NCBI GenBank assembly: GCA_947627275.1
Contig: CANQVK010000002.1
Location: forward strand, 1 to 64,000
Source: an uncultured Ruminococcus sp.
Lineage (GTDB): Bacteria; Bacillota; Clostridia; Oscillospirales; Ruminococcaceae
Length of the DNA: 64,000 nucleotides
Direction: 5' to 3'
A program made the translations under genes and the position numbers. The stretch's first letter is position 1; every line of letters begins with the position of its first letter. Below are positions 43,849-51,907 of the stretch, in pieces. The notes under the pieces were generated by a model. The model saw only the letters and a list, made by a program, of their open reading frames with translations, searched no databases and had not been told where the DNA came from.

Positions 43849-45591
43849 TTAAAAATAGCTAAATTCGCAGATTTTCCAACTGCCGCTTTCTTTAGTGATA
43901 GCAAATCGTTCTTCCGTAAAATTTCCTGTACGTTGAGTGTTGGGCTGATATTTTTTCACGTTAAAAACAGCGTAGTTTTCGTTGGCTGAAATCGCTTCGA
44001 GTTCAATATCTTCCTCTGAAAATACATCGCCTTTTCCCATATGCTTTTGGTAGAGCAGTCCGTCTGATTCAACATAAATGAAATCAATGCTGCTGTCGTA
44101 TTCTGCTGCGAGAGGTTCGGTGAACATTTCTCTTACAAGGTTATTTATATCTTCAATTTCTGAAACTCTCGAATCTGAGATCTGATGCAGGGTAATTCCA
44201 TATTCGTCCTGTATTGTATCTCCGTTTTCTTCAAAGTACGATCCGTTTATAAGGATCCCGAAATAAAGGCTTCGGGCTTTCATATACATATCCTTGCCGA
44301 ATGCGTTCCATTCTTTTTCGGAAATATCGTTCTCATTCGTTTTTTCATCCGAATTGTTTTCCGTATATGTTTCAGTTGAAATTTCAATTTCCGGTTCATT
44401 TGCCGCCGTATCACTTGCCGATGTTGTGCGGATATTATTTGTTATCGAATCATTATTGAGAACTTTGGTTTTTGAATCTGCCATTGTGACAATATCTGAC
44501 GCAATTCCTGTTGTGGCAATATTTGTCGTAATTTCCTTTGTGACTTGATATTTGTGGGATATTGAGTTGTTTTTTGATTCCGGCGGCTTGTCCGAAGCGT
44601 TTTGCGCATGTGAACTCAAAGCGGAAGTAAACGTACAGCATGCCGCTGCCGTCAGAAGCAGTGCAAGGGCAGATATGGCTGAAATTGAATTTTCGGGCTT
44701 TTTACCGATAAAAACAATTCTTTCCTTCAAATGCTTTTTTCCTGATGCCATAGATGTTGAAATATTCATAATTTCATTCGTACGTTTGGTTCTGACCAAT
44801 GACAGCAGAGTTCTGCCGTACTCGATTCTGTTATCGAGACTGAAATTTTTTACCGCACTTTCATCACAGGCACATTCGCAATCCTGTTTTGACAGGTAAG
44901 CCCCCAGCCATACAAAAGGGTCAAACCAATAGACGGCGGTCAGAAGGCTTCTCAAAAGTGACCAAAAGAGGTCGCCGTGACGATAATGAGTAAGCTCATG
45001 TGAAACAATGTGATCAAGGTTCTTTTTTTCGGTGACTGCCGCATCGTTGATGTATACAGCAGGGTTCAAAAGTCCGAAAAGACATGGGGAACTAAGCTTC
45101 CTGACCATATAAACGGGAAGGGGACATCTGAAACGTACTTTTTTTCGGTTTCTTAACAAGTAAAAATAAAATTTTAAATTAACGATCGAAAACCAAATAG
45201 TTACCGCAGCAAATCCGCAGAACCAAACGCATAGTAGAACGTTATTTTCGTTTTTATTCGTTTTGCTCGGTATGATTTCCGCACTTGGGGTTTGATTTTT
45301 GGGAGTATGTAATGTTTGTTCTGAGCTGTATTGACTGTCAGCGTTGATGCTGCCATTGGGCGTGTCAATCGGTGGAAAAGCGGTATCTGGTTCAGCTGAT
45401 ATTTTATTATTGTACCGAAGATTCATTACGCTGAATGAGCTTTCCGGGAGTTCAAACGGAATCATAAGTCTTACAGCTGCTATAAGCCACAATGCGTAGA
45501 TAACGTTGTTTTTTACTCTGCCTTTTAAAAACAGCCTCAGAATCGCAATAACAGCTATCAGTACCGAGGAGCTTATCACAGTTTCAATCAT
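43849..45591 (-). CDS. BlaR1/MecR1-like M56 metallopeptidase fused to an extracytoplasmic sensor domain
   Basis: A 580-residue protein. N-terminal membrane helices (about 5-20 and 28-44), an extracytoplasmic loop, a third helix (about 117-145), then the cytoplasmic M56 zinc site HELTH (198-202) with the downstream Glu of ECACDESA (about 238-245) and RIEYGRTLL. A fourth helix (about 305-328) leads outside to a Ser/Thr-rich linker (about 330-440) and a C-terminal domain (about 445-580) identical in type to those of the downstream lipoprotein. BlaR1 normally carries a penicillin-binding domain there; no SxxK/SxN/KTG set is seen. ATG 45591 (GAGG upstream) overlaps blaI by eight bases. Ligand binding should trigger cleavage of the BlaI repressor. 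Confidence 0.82.
   Translation of the reverse strand: MIETVISSSVLIAVIAILRLFLKGRVKNNVIYALWLIAAVRLMIPFELPESSFSVMNLRYNNKISAEPDTAFPPIDTPNGSINADSQYSSEQTLHTPKNQTPSAEIIPSKTNKNENNVLLCVWFCGFAAVTIWFSIVNLKFYFYLLRNRKKVRFRCPLPVYMVRKLSSPCLFGLLNPAVYINDAAVTEKKNLDHIVSHELTHYRHGDLFWSLLRSLLTAVYWFDPFVWLGAYLSKQDCECACDESAVKNFSLDNRIEYGRTLLSLVRTKRTNEIMNISTSMASGKKHLKERIVFIGKKPENSISAISALALLLTAAACCTFTSALSSHAQNASDKPPESKNNSISHKYQVTKEITTNIATTGIASDIVTMADSKTKVLNNDSITNNIRTTSASDTAANEPEIEISTETYTENNSDEKTNENDISEKEWNAFGKDMYMKARSLYFGILINGSYFEENGDTIQDEYGITLHQISDSRVSEIEDINNLVREMFTEPLAAEYDSSIDFIYVESDGLLYQKHMGKGDVFSEEDIELEAISANENYAVFNVKKYQPNTQRTGNFTEERFAITKESGSWKICEFSYF
43858..44305 (-). repeat. Long direct repeat, copy in the M56 gene
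   Basis: Partner of 41893-42340. Homologous recombination between the two would delete about 1.97 kb, fusing the receptor to the end of the lipoprotein domain. Confidence 0.8.
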
Positions 45592-45970
45592 TTTTGTCAC
45601 CCTCTGCTCTGTTCAGTATCTCCTGAAGCTCCTGCAATTCTTCGTCCGAAATTGCATTTTGCTCTATCATGGCATTTATCATAAGTCCGATACTTCCGTT
45701 ATAGATACGCTTCAAAAAGGATTTTGTTTCGCTGAGTTTTGCATTTTCGTGCTTTAGCAGGGCGTAATAATGCTTTGCACGTTCGCCCTGTGTGTAGGCT
45801 ACGGCGTTTTTCGCTTCCATTCTTTTTAAAAGAGTAATGACCGTGCTTTTATTCCAGCCTGTTTCTTCCTTAAGCGTTGCGGTAAGCTGTGTAATGGTCA
45901 TTGACTCATTTTCCCAAAGCTTTGATATAACTTTCCATTCGGCTTCTGACAGACATATTTTATCGATCAT
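45584..45970 (-). CDS. BlaI/MecI-family transcriptional repressor
   Basis: A 128-residue protein of typical BlaI length. The winged helix (LSEAEWKVISKLWENESMT, ITQLTATLKEETGWNKSTVI, TLLKRMEAKNAVAYTQGERA) is complete and the C-terminal dimerisation helices are present. In BlaI the cleavage point lies at the start of the dimer domain; an exact site is not identifiable here. The ATG follows GAGG. It is first in the operon and overlaps the M56 gene, so the repressor and its antirepressor protease are made together. Two operator-like sites overlap its own promoter, indicating autoregulation. Confidence 0.9.
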   Translation of the reverse strand: MIDKICLSEAEWKVISKLWENESMTITQLTATLKEETGWNKSTVITLLKRMEAKNAVAYTQGERAKHYYALLKHENAKLSETKSFLKRIYNGSIGLMINAMIEQNAISDEELQELQEILNRAEGDKND

Positions 45971-46007
45971 TATTTTTTCCTCGCTAATAATTTATTTTTG
46001 GTTTGTA

Positions 46008-46029
46008 GTTGGTTTACACTTGTCTACCC
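46008..46029. promoter_or_regulatory. BlaI-type operator 1
   Basis: GTTGGTTTACACTTGTCTAC with core TACA-CT-TGTC. It lies just downstream of the -10 around the start point. It matches operator 2 at 46044-46065 at nearly all positions; centres are 36 bp apart. Confidence 0.75.
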
Positions 46030-46033
46030 TTAT

Positions 46034-46062
46034 ATTATAATACGTTGGTATACATTTGTCAA
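46034..46062 (-). promoter_or_regulatory. Consensus promoter of the blaI-like operon
   Basis: On the minus strand, perfect TTGACA (46057-46062), 17 bp, perfect TATAAT (46034-46039). Such a strong promoter is expected for a repressed operon, and both operators overlap or abut it. Confidence 0.85.
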
Positions 46063-46065
46063 CCT
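46044..46065. promoter_or_regulatory. BlaI-type operator 2
   Basis: GTTGGTATACATTTGTCAAC with core TACA-TT-TGTC, a near-palindrome (GTTG..CAAC) overlapping the -35. It is the BlaI/MecI pattern TACA-N2-TGT. Confidence 0.75.
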
Positions 46066-46136
46066 GTTTTTTACAAAAAATATGTATAAAACTTGCTGTT
46101 TGCTTTTGTTAATTTTGAGGCATTTTTTCAGTATAT

Positions 46137-46173
46137 AACTTAAGCAGGAGGGCAGATTCCCCCTACTTAAGTT
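46137..46173. repeat. Palindrome between the divergent blaI and asnS promoters
   Basis: AACTTAAGCAGGAGGG pairs with CCCCCTACTTAAGTT with minor mismatches. There are no T runs. It may insulate the two divergent promoters. Confidence 0.45.
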
Positions 46174-46266
46174 GTGGATAGTTTATTTTGCCGCCGTAAA
46201 TTCCACAGTAGGAAAGGTGTTGAATTTACTTTTTTTAATTTGCCAAAAAAATTTTTCAAAAAACTA

Positions 46267-46295
46267 TTGACAAATTATTCAAATGGTGATATAAT
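46267..46295 (+). promoter_or_regulatory. Promoter of the T-box/asnS/asnA operon
   Basis: Perfect TTGACA (46267-46272), 17 bp, perfect TATAAT (46290-46295). The start is near 46302. Confidence 0.8.
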
Positions 46296-46301
46296 ACAAA
46301 T

Positions 46302-46574
46302 GATTAAATGCAATGACGGAGATAAGTAGCGTTGGAATTCGATTTCAGAGAGCATGGAATGGTGTGAGCCATGTATCAGAGCCAATGCGAATAACACTCC
46401 CGAGCAGCAAACTGAAAGTCTTGATTTTTTAAACGATTATTAGGTGATGCCGTTTTCCGCACGTTACAGCGGACAAGAGTGATCGCTTTTGCATAAGAAA
46501 TGTGTTGTGAGCGGTAATTTCAGGTGGTACCACGGGTTGACTCTCGTCCTGTTTTTGGGGCGGGGGTTTTTATT
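46302..46574 (+). ncRNA. T-box riboswitch, asparagine specificity
   Basis: A leader with T-box landmarks: AAGTAG near the base of stem I, AGAGAG and GGTGTGAGCC apical parts, a specifier loop GAATAACACTCC with codon AAC (46393-46395, Asn), the T-box AGGTGGTACCACGG (46522-46535), and a terminator of CTCTCGTCCT with GGGGCGGGGG (many G-U pairs) plus a T run. Uncharged tRNA-Asn should pair and prevent termination, raising asnS and asnA. Confidence 0.9.
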
Positions 46575-46611
46575 ATGCTCGTCCCGTCACTTTTATGAAA
46601 GGAAGATCATT

Positions 46612-47982
46612 ATGAAGCACATTGATGTCAAGGAAATCATCACATCAAAGGACTATGTAGGCAAGGAGGTAACAGTCTGCGGCTGGGTCCGCACGTCACG
46701 CAACTCCAAAAGCGTTGCATTTGTTGAACTGAATGACGGAACTTCGCTTAAAAACGTTCAGGTCGTTGTTGAAAAGGGAGAGTCCGATTTCAAGGAACCC
46801 CGTGTCGGAATGTCCCTTAAAGTAGTCGGAACTGCCGTTGAAGGTAGAAACGATACCGTCGAGATAAACTGCACACCCGAGGGAATCACTGTTTTGGGGG
46901 ACTGTCCTACGGATTATCCTCTGCAAAAAAAAGGTCATAGTCTTGAATTTCTCCGCGGTATTCCTCATCTTAGAAGCAGAACGAATACATTTAACGCTGT
47001 ATGGCGTGTACGTTCTGTACTTGCGGCTGCTCTCCACAGATATTTCCAGAATCACAACTATGTTTATATAAACACTCCTCTTATTACGGGCAGCGACTGC
47101 GAGGGCGCGGGCGAAATGTTCCAGGTAACTACAAACGGATATACCACTGAGTATAAATCCGAGGAGGACTACTACGCCAACGATTTCTTCGGCAGAAAAG
47201 CAGGACTTTCCGTTTCAGGTCAGCTTGAAGGTGAAATGGCTGCGACCGCTATGGGAAAAATTTATACTTTCGGACCGAGCTTCCGTGCGGAGAACAGCAA
47301 TACTCCCAAGCACCTTGCGGAATTTTGGCATATCGAACCCGAGGTCGCTTTTGCAGAGCTGGAGGACGTTATTGAAATAGCTGAAGATATGCTGAAATAT
47401 GTTATCGGTCAGCTTCTTGAGCTTTGTCCCGATGAGATCGCATTCTTTGACGCTCACTTTGAAAAGGGTCTGAAAGCTCGTCTCGAGGAGCTTATCTCTC
47501 ACGAATTCGGCAGAGTTACCTATACCGAGGCTATAGAGCTTCTAAAAAAATCTGGCGAGGACTTCGTATATCCTGTAGAATGGGGCTGCGACCTCCAGAC
47601 GGAACATGAACGCTATATTTCTGAAAAGGTGTTCAAGAAGGCTGTTTTCGTTACCGATTATCCCAAGGAAATTAAATCTTTCTATATGAAGCAGAATCCC
47701 GATGGCAAGACTGTTGCGGCTGTTGATCTTCTTGTTCCGGGAGTAGGTGAAATAATCGGCGGAAGCGAGCGTGAAGCGGACTACGACAAGCTTATATCCG
47801 CTATGAAAGAAAGAAATATGAATCTCGATCTTTATGCGGATTATCTTGATCTCAGAAAGTTCGGTTCAGTACCTCACGGCGGCTTTGGACTCGGTTTTGA
47901 GAGACTTATTATGTACACCACGGGTATGTCGAATATCAGGGACGTTATCCTCTATCCGAGAACAGTCGGCAGCATCAGGTAA
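46612..47982 (+). CDS. asnS: Asparaginyl-tRNA synthetase
   Basis: A 456-residue class IIb synthetase. Anticodon-binding OB fold about 1-115 (VCGWVRTSRNSKSVAFVELND), motif 2 in FRAENSNTPKHLAEFWHIEPE, motif 3 GFGLGFERLIMY, and the GAGEMFQVTT stretch that separates AsnRS from AspRS. It charges tRNA-Asn. ATG 46612 follows GAAAGGAAG; a longer frame starting in the T-box is rejected. The T-box specifier AAC agrees with the assignment. asnA follows 31 bases after the stop, so amino acid supply and charging are co-regulated. Confidence 0.95.
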   Translation: MKHIDVKEIITSKDYVGKEVTVCGWVRTSRNSKSVAFVELNDGTSLKNVQVVVEKGESDFKEPRVGMSLKVVGTAVEGRNDTVEINCTPEGITVLGDCPTDYPLQKKGHSLEFLRGIPHLRSRTNTFNAVWRVRSVLAAALHRYFQNHNYVYINTPLITGSDCEGAGEMFQVTTNGYTTEYKSEEDYYANDFFGRKAGLSVSGQLEGEMAATAMGKIYTFGPSFRAENSNTPKHLAEFWHIEPEVAFAELEDVIEIAEDMLKYVIGQLLELCPDEIAFFDAHFEKGLKARLEELISHEFGRVTYTEAIELLKKSGEDFVYPVEWGCDLQTEHERYISEKVFKKAVFVTDYPKEIKSFYMKQNPDGKTVAAVDLLVPGVGEIIGGSEREADYDKLISAMKERNMNLDLYADYLDLRKFGSVPHGGFGLGFERLIMYTTGMSNIRDVILYPRTVGSIR

Positions 47983-48013
47983 TTGACGGCAGTCAATAAA
48001 AGGAGGTTTTATT

Positions 48014-49024
48014 ATGTCACGTTCATTATATATTCCCGAGGGCTACAAATCAGCTCTCACATTACGGGAAACTCAGCACGCAATTAAATATATCAAGGAT
48101 ATTTTTCAGCAGTCACTTTCATTTGCTCTTACACTTGACCGTGTATCTGCTCCGCTTATCGTGAAAAAGGGCAGCGGTATAAACGACGATCTTAATGGCG
48201 TTGAACGTAAAGTTGACTTTTCTATTAAGGAAATAGACTGCGAGGGAGAAGTAGTTCAGTCCCTTGCAAAATGGAAGCGTATGGCTCTTTATCGTTACGG
48301 CTACAAGCCGGGGGAGGGCATTTATACCGATATGAACGCTATTCGACGAGATGACGATACCGACAATACCCATTCGATCTTTGTTGACCAGTGGGATTGG
48401 GAGAAAGTCATCACAAAGGAACAGCGCAATATTGATTTCTTAAAAGAAACTGTAAAATCTGTCGTAAAAGCTATCTCATACACTAAGCGTAAGGTAGGAC
48501 TGCGTTATCCCGACATTGCCGGAACTATCTGCGAAGAACCATATTTCATCACTACTCAGGAATTAGCCGACAAATACCCTGACAAAACGCCTCATGAGCG
48601 CGAACGCCTTATTACAATGGAACACAAGACAGTGTTTCTCATGGGCATCGGCGGAAAGCTTGCAAACGGTGAAAAGCATGACGGCAGAGCTCCCGATTAT
48701 GACGACTGGGCATTAAATGGAGATATTTTGATCTGGGACAGCGTTCTTGACGATTCGCTTGAAGTGTCGTCAATGGGAATACGCGTTGACGCTGAGTCTT
48801 TAAAAACTCAGCTTGCAGAATGTAATGCCGAGGACAGAATGCAGTATGACTATCATAAAATGATAGCCAATGACACTTTGCCCCTCACAATAGGCGGCGG
48901 TATCGGTCAATCAAGACTTTGTATGCTGCTTCTTAATAAGGCGCATATCGGCGAGGTTCAGTCCTCTATCTGGTCTGATGAAATGATACGCAAGTGCAGC
49001 GAACACGGAATAACGCTCCTTTAA
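48014..49024 (+). CDS. asnA: Aspartate-ammonia ligase (asparagine synthetase A)
   Basis: A 336-residue AsnA of normal length. YIPEGYKSALTLRETQHAIK starts the class II synthetase-like fold; KWKRMALYRY, DQWDWEKVI and the C-terminal GGGIGQSRLCMLLL are family signatures. It makes asparagine from aspartate, ammonia and ATP (to AMP). It has an AGGAGG site and shares the T-box-controlled transcript with asnS. The repeated 41-base hairpin follows as terminator. Confidence 0.95.
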   Translation: MSRSLYIPEGYKSALTLRETQHAIKYIKDIFQQSLSFALTLDRVSAPLIVKKGSGINDDLNGVERKVDFSIKEIDCEGEVVQSLAKWKRMALYRYGYKPGEGIYTDMNAIRRDDDTDNTHSIFVDQWDWEKVITKEQRNIDFLKETVKSVVKAISYTKRKVGLRYPDIAGTICEEPYFITTQELADKYPDKTPHERERLITMEHKTVFLMGIGGKLANGEKHDGRAPDYDDWALNGDILIWDSVLDDSLEVSSMGIRVDAESLKTQLAECNAEDRMQYDYHKMIANDTLPLTIGGGIGQSRLCMLLLNKAHIGEVQSSIWSDEMIRKCSEHGITLL

Positions 49025-49056
49025 AAAAGGTTCGCTGAGGAATATAATACAGATAA

Positions 49057-49097
49057 AACGCCATAGTACTTATGAGTATCATTAGTACTATGGCGTT
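49057..49097 (+). terminator. Hairpin after asnA, copy 2 of the repeated 41-base stem-loop
   Basis: AACGCCATAGTACTTATGA pairs with TCATTAGTACTATGGCGTT; GATGATTTTT follows. It differs from 6314-6356 at only about five positions by eye. Confidence 0.7.
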
Positions 49098-49115
49098 GAT
49101 GATTTTTCTATTTAT

Positions 49116-49153
49116 AGACCTCCTATAGCTTTTTTTAGTTTCTGAGGAGGTCT
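49116..49153 (-). terminator. Hairpin downstream of the MFS pseudogene
   Basis: AGACCTCC and GGAGGTCT form an 8-bp stem with a 22-base loop, 17 bases beyond the reconstructed MFS stop. The T run is inside the loop, so its terminator role is uncertain. Confidence 0.35.
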
Positions 49154-49169
49154 AATGAAAAAGCTTATA

Positions 49170-50464
49170 TTATTGGTTGCATTCAACACCTTTGATGTGC
49201 TTGTTATTACGGAAATACAGGCATACCGCAATTCCAACAAAGGCGATCGTAAAGAAAAACAATGCCGCACCGCTGCCTTTGCCCGTACCGAAAAATGCGG
49301 TAAGAATGTTGTTTCTTTGTTTCTCCATAACCGGCTCGAATATGCGGTCAACTGCAAATCCGCCTACAAAAATCCAATGGGTATAGTAAAGAACTGTAAT
49401 GAATTTCTCACAGAGTAGATCCTTCCCTGCATTTCATCGGGAATATTAAGCCGCATAAGTGCGTCAAGATTGGTATTCATGATAGGAATAGCGATCCAAC
49501 CGAGAAAACCTGCGATACTCCATATCCATACGTTCCGTCCAAGTGCAAGCATGAGATTTTCTGTACTCATGGAAAATAGCAGGCAATTACAGATCACTTT
49601 TACGCGATTTTTTGGAGCTTTAGAAACTGATGCAATAATGCTGCCCACAAGAGATGAAATACCTATGACAGTATTAACTACACCCATGTTCCTTTCTGAA
49701 CCTCCATTTCTTGAAAGCATCATAGCAGGGAACGCTGCATCATACATTGAAGCTACAAGATTTATGGAAGAAAGGAATAATATAAGGTATAATATCCCCT
49801 TATTTTCTGTAAGCCATTTTATACCTTTTTTTACTGATTCAAGGTATTTTTCGCTGTGAGTGGGTTCATTTCCTGTTTCGGGGATTTTTATAAACAGCAG
49901 CAGAACGATGAAAGCTGTGCTGAAAGTGATAAGGTCAAAGAAAATGACCGATTTCATTCCGAAAAATCCAATAAAAGCAGTTGTAATCATCGGAGTGAAT
50001 ATTGTGTTGAGCGAATTGGAGAAGTATCGAAGTCCGCCGACTTTCTGATAGTATTTCTTTGGGAGAAGTCGTGTTATCGCTACTTCCGATGCAGGCTGCT
50101 GAACCGTATTCATAAGTCCGCCTATCGCATTTATTATGTAGATATGCCATATTTCAAGCTTTTCCGCTTCAAGCAAAATAAGCACAGCCACGGTTGTTAC
50201 CGCTGCAATGCTGTCGCATACGAGCATGACTGTTTTCTTGTTCCACCTGTCAGACAGTGTTCCAGCAAAAATGCTGAAAATAACGTATGGCGCATATGAA
50301 GAAACCATGAGCAGAGCCGTCATTAATGCAGAACCTTCTTGCTTATATGACCATATTACGAGTGCATATGCAGTCATCGCACTTCCTAAAGCGGAAAATG
50401 ACTGGCTTGACCAAAGGGCGAGGAAACTGCCCATTTCAGCGATCGAATCAAATATTTTTTTCAT
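49170..50464 (-). pseudogene. MFS efflux-type transporter, frameshifted near the C-terminus
   Basis: The ATG at 50464 (GGAGTAAGG upstream) opens 366 residues of an MFS_3/macrolide-efflux-type transporter: SALGSAMTAYALVIW, GTLSDRWNKKTVMLV, QGRIYSVRNSLQFF. The frame then hits a stop at 49364-49366 right after PIGFL. If one base is added to the T5 run (minus strand, 49368-49372), the frame continues as VGGFAVDRIFEPVMEKQ.. with a final membrane segment (ALFFFTIAFVGIAVCLYF) and a stop at 49170. So about 64 residues of the last helices are lost. It may be a pseudogene or a homopolymer sequencing error. The substrate is unknown. Confidence 0.82.
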
Positions 50465-50605
50465 TTTACCTTACTCCTAACTTAGTATACTTAGTCAGTG
50501 TGCAAGGCATTCCGGAACAGATAGTCTATTCCGCCCTGTACAGGTCTGTTCCGTCAAACCCTGCACAGAGCTTTGTCAATACATAATATCATTTTGTCCT
50601 CCTGA

Positions 50606-50648
50606 TTTAAAATATACTCGACGATATTGAAATAACGGTGAGTATATC
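50606..50648. repeat. Short palindromic element between hflX and the MFS gene
   Basis: AAATATACTCGACGATATT and ATAACGGTGAGTATATC pair imperfectly. It has the same ATACTC half-site as the larger elements, apparently reduced to its ends. Confidence 0.5.
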
Positions 50649-50652
50649 AGTT

Positions 50653-51906
50653 TTAAATATCTGATAAATACTTTTCAGCATCCTTGACCAATTTAATATC
50701 GACAAGAGCGTCAATAAGAGTGCCGTTTTCGGTGTATTTCTCCGAAAAGATCTTTCCTTCAGAGCGAATGCGATTAATAAATGCGGTGTTTTCGTATGGA
50801 ATGTGCAATTTCATACGTTTAGCCGTTTCGGGAAGCTTATTCATAATACAGCTTAACAGACGTTCAAATCCGCCGTGGTGACGTGCGGATATTATAACGG
50901 TGCTGTCGTCCTCAAAGATAGTGTCAAGATTTAATGCTGCATCTGACTTATTCATTACATTTATAACAGGTATACCGTCACAGCCAAGCTCCGAAAGAAG
51001 CTTTGCCGTAACTTCTGCCTGTTGTTCACGCTCCTGCGAGGACAAGTCCTGTACGTTAAGAATAATGTCAGCCGCCGCCGCTTCTTCCAGAGTAGACTTG
51101 AACGCTTCAATAAGATTATGAGGCAGTCGTCTGATAAGTCCGACAGTATCTACAAGCATAACGCTTCTTCCGTCGGGAAGTTCAATAGAACGTGACGTTA
51201 TATCAAGGGTGGCAAAAAGCTTATTTTCAGCTAAAACTCCTGCATCGGTAAGAGCGTTCATAAGAGTGGATTTGCCAACGTTAGTATATCCAACGATAGC
51301 GGCACAAAGTACGCCGTCTTTTTTTCTTCGGGAACGTGAGAAATTACGATGCTTTTTCAGTTCTTCCAATTCAGCTTCAAGGTAGGAGATACGTTTTCGG
51401 ATATGACGTTTGTCCGTTTCAAGCTTTGTTTCGCCGGGACCTCTTGTTCCGATACCTCCGCCAAGACGTGACAAGGCGGTACCCATTCCGATAAGACGGG
51501 GCAGACGGTATTTTTGCTGAGCAAGCTCAACCTGAAGCTTACCCTCTTTTGTTCTTGCTCGCTGTGCAAATATATCGAGTATCAGCGTAGTACGGTCAAT
51601 GACCCGAATATTGAGAATTTCTTCGATATTTCGCACCTGAACGCCCGTCAGTTCATGGTCAAAAATGACAAGCTCGGCATCAAGTGCGTCAAGCTGTTCT
51701 TTAAGCTCCTCCAAACGTCCGCTGCCCATACAAGTTGCGGGATCGTAAGAGGTTTTCTTCTGGATTATCTCGCCGACTACTTCGGCGTTTGCAGTTTCCG
51801 CAAGCTCCGCCAACTCCGCAATAGAAGCTTCGGCATTAAATTCGCCGGTGTCTACGCAGGCAAGAACTGCCTTTACTGGCAGCTCATCGGTTTTGATCTC
51901 ATACAT
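50653..51906 (-). CDS. hflX: GTPase HflX
   Basis: A 417-residue HflX. An N-terminal nucleotide-binding-like domain and coiled linker (RLGGGIGTRGPGETKLETDK is diagnostic) precede the G domain with GYTNVGKST, DTVGLI and NKSD, and a C-terminal cap. HflX binds 50S/70S ribosomes and splits stalled ones under stress. ATG 51906 with AGGTGA upstream is preferred to an in-frame GTG nine bases earlier. It is the last gene of a minus-strand operon that includes a lipoprotein and hslO. Confidence 0.93.
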   Translation of the reverse strand: MYEIKTDELPVKAVLACVDTGEFNAEASIAELAELAETANAEVVGEIIQKKTSYDPATCMGSGRLEELKEQLDALDAELVIFDHELTGVQVRNIEEILNIRVIDRTTLILDIFAQRARTKEGKLQVELAQQKYRLPRLIGMGTALSRLGGGIGTRGPGETKLETDKRHIRKRISYLEAELEELKKHRNFSRSRRKKDGVLCAAIVGYTNVGKSTLMNALTDAGVLAENKLFATLDITSRSIELPDGRSVMLVDTVGLIRRLPHNLIEAFKSTLEEAAAADIILNVQDLSSQEREQQAEVTAKLLSELGCDGIPVINVMNKSDAALNLDTIFEDDSTVIISARHHGGFERLLSCIMNKLPETAKRMKLHIPYENTAFINRIRSEGKIFSEKYTENGTLIDALVDIKLVKDAEKYLSDI

Positions 51907-51907
51907 T

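Noticed and set aside
43849-45591. Beta-lactam resistance (BlaR1/MecR1) as the function of the M56 gene
   Set aside because: No penicillin-binding motifs in the C-terminal domain and no beta-lactamase or PBP2a gene nearby.
49155-49418. Plus-strand frame starting after a GGAGG at about 49146
   Set aside because: It is antisense to the restored C-terminus of the MFS transporter, and its apparent ribosome site is one arm of a palindrome.
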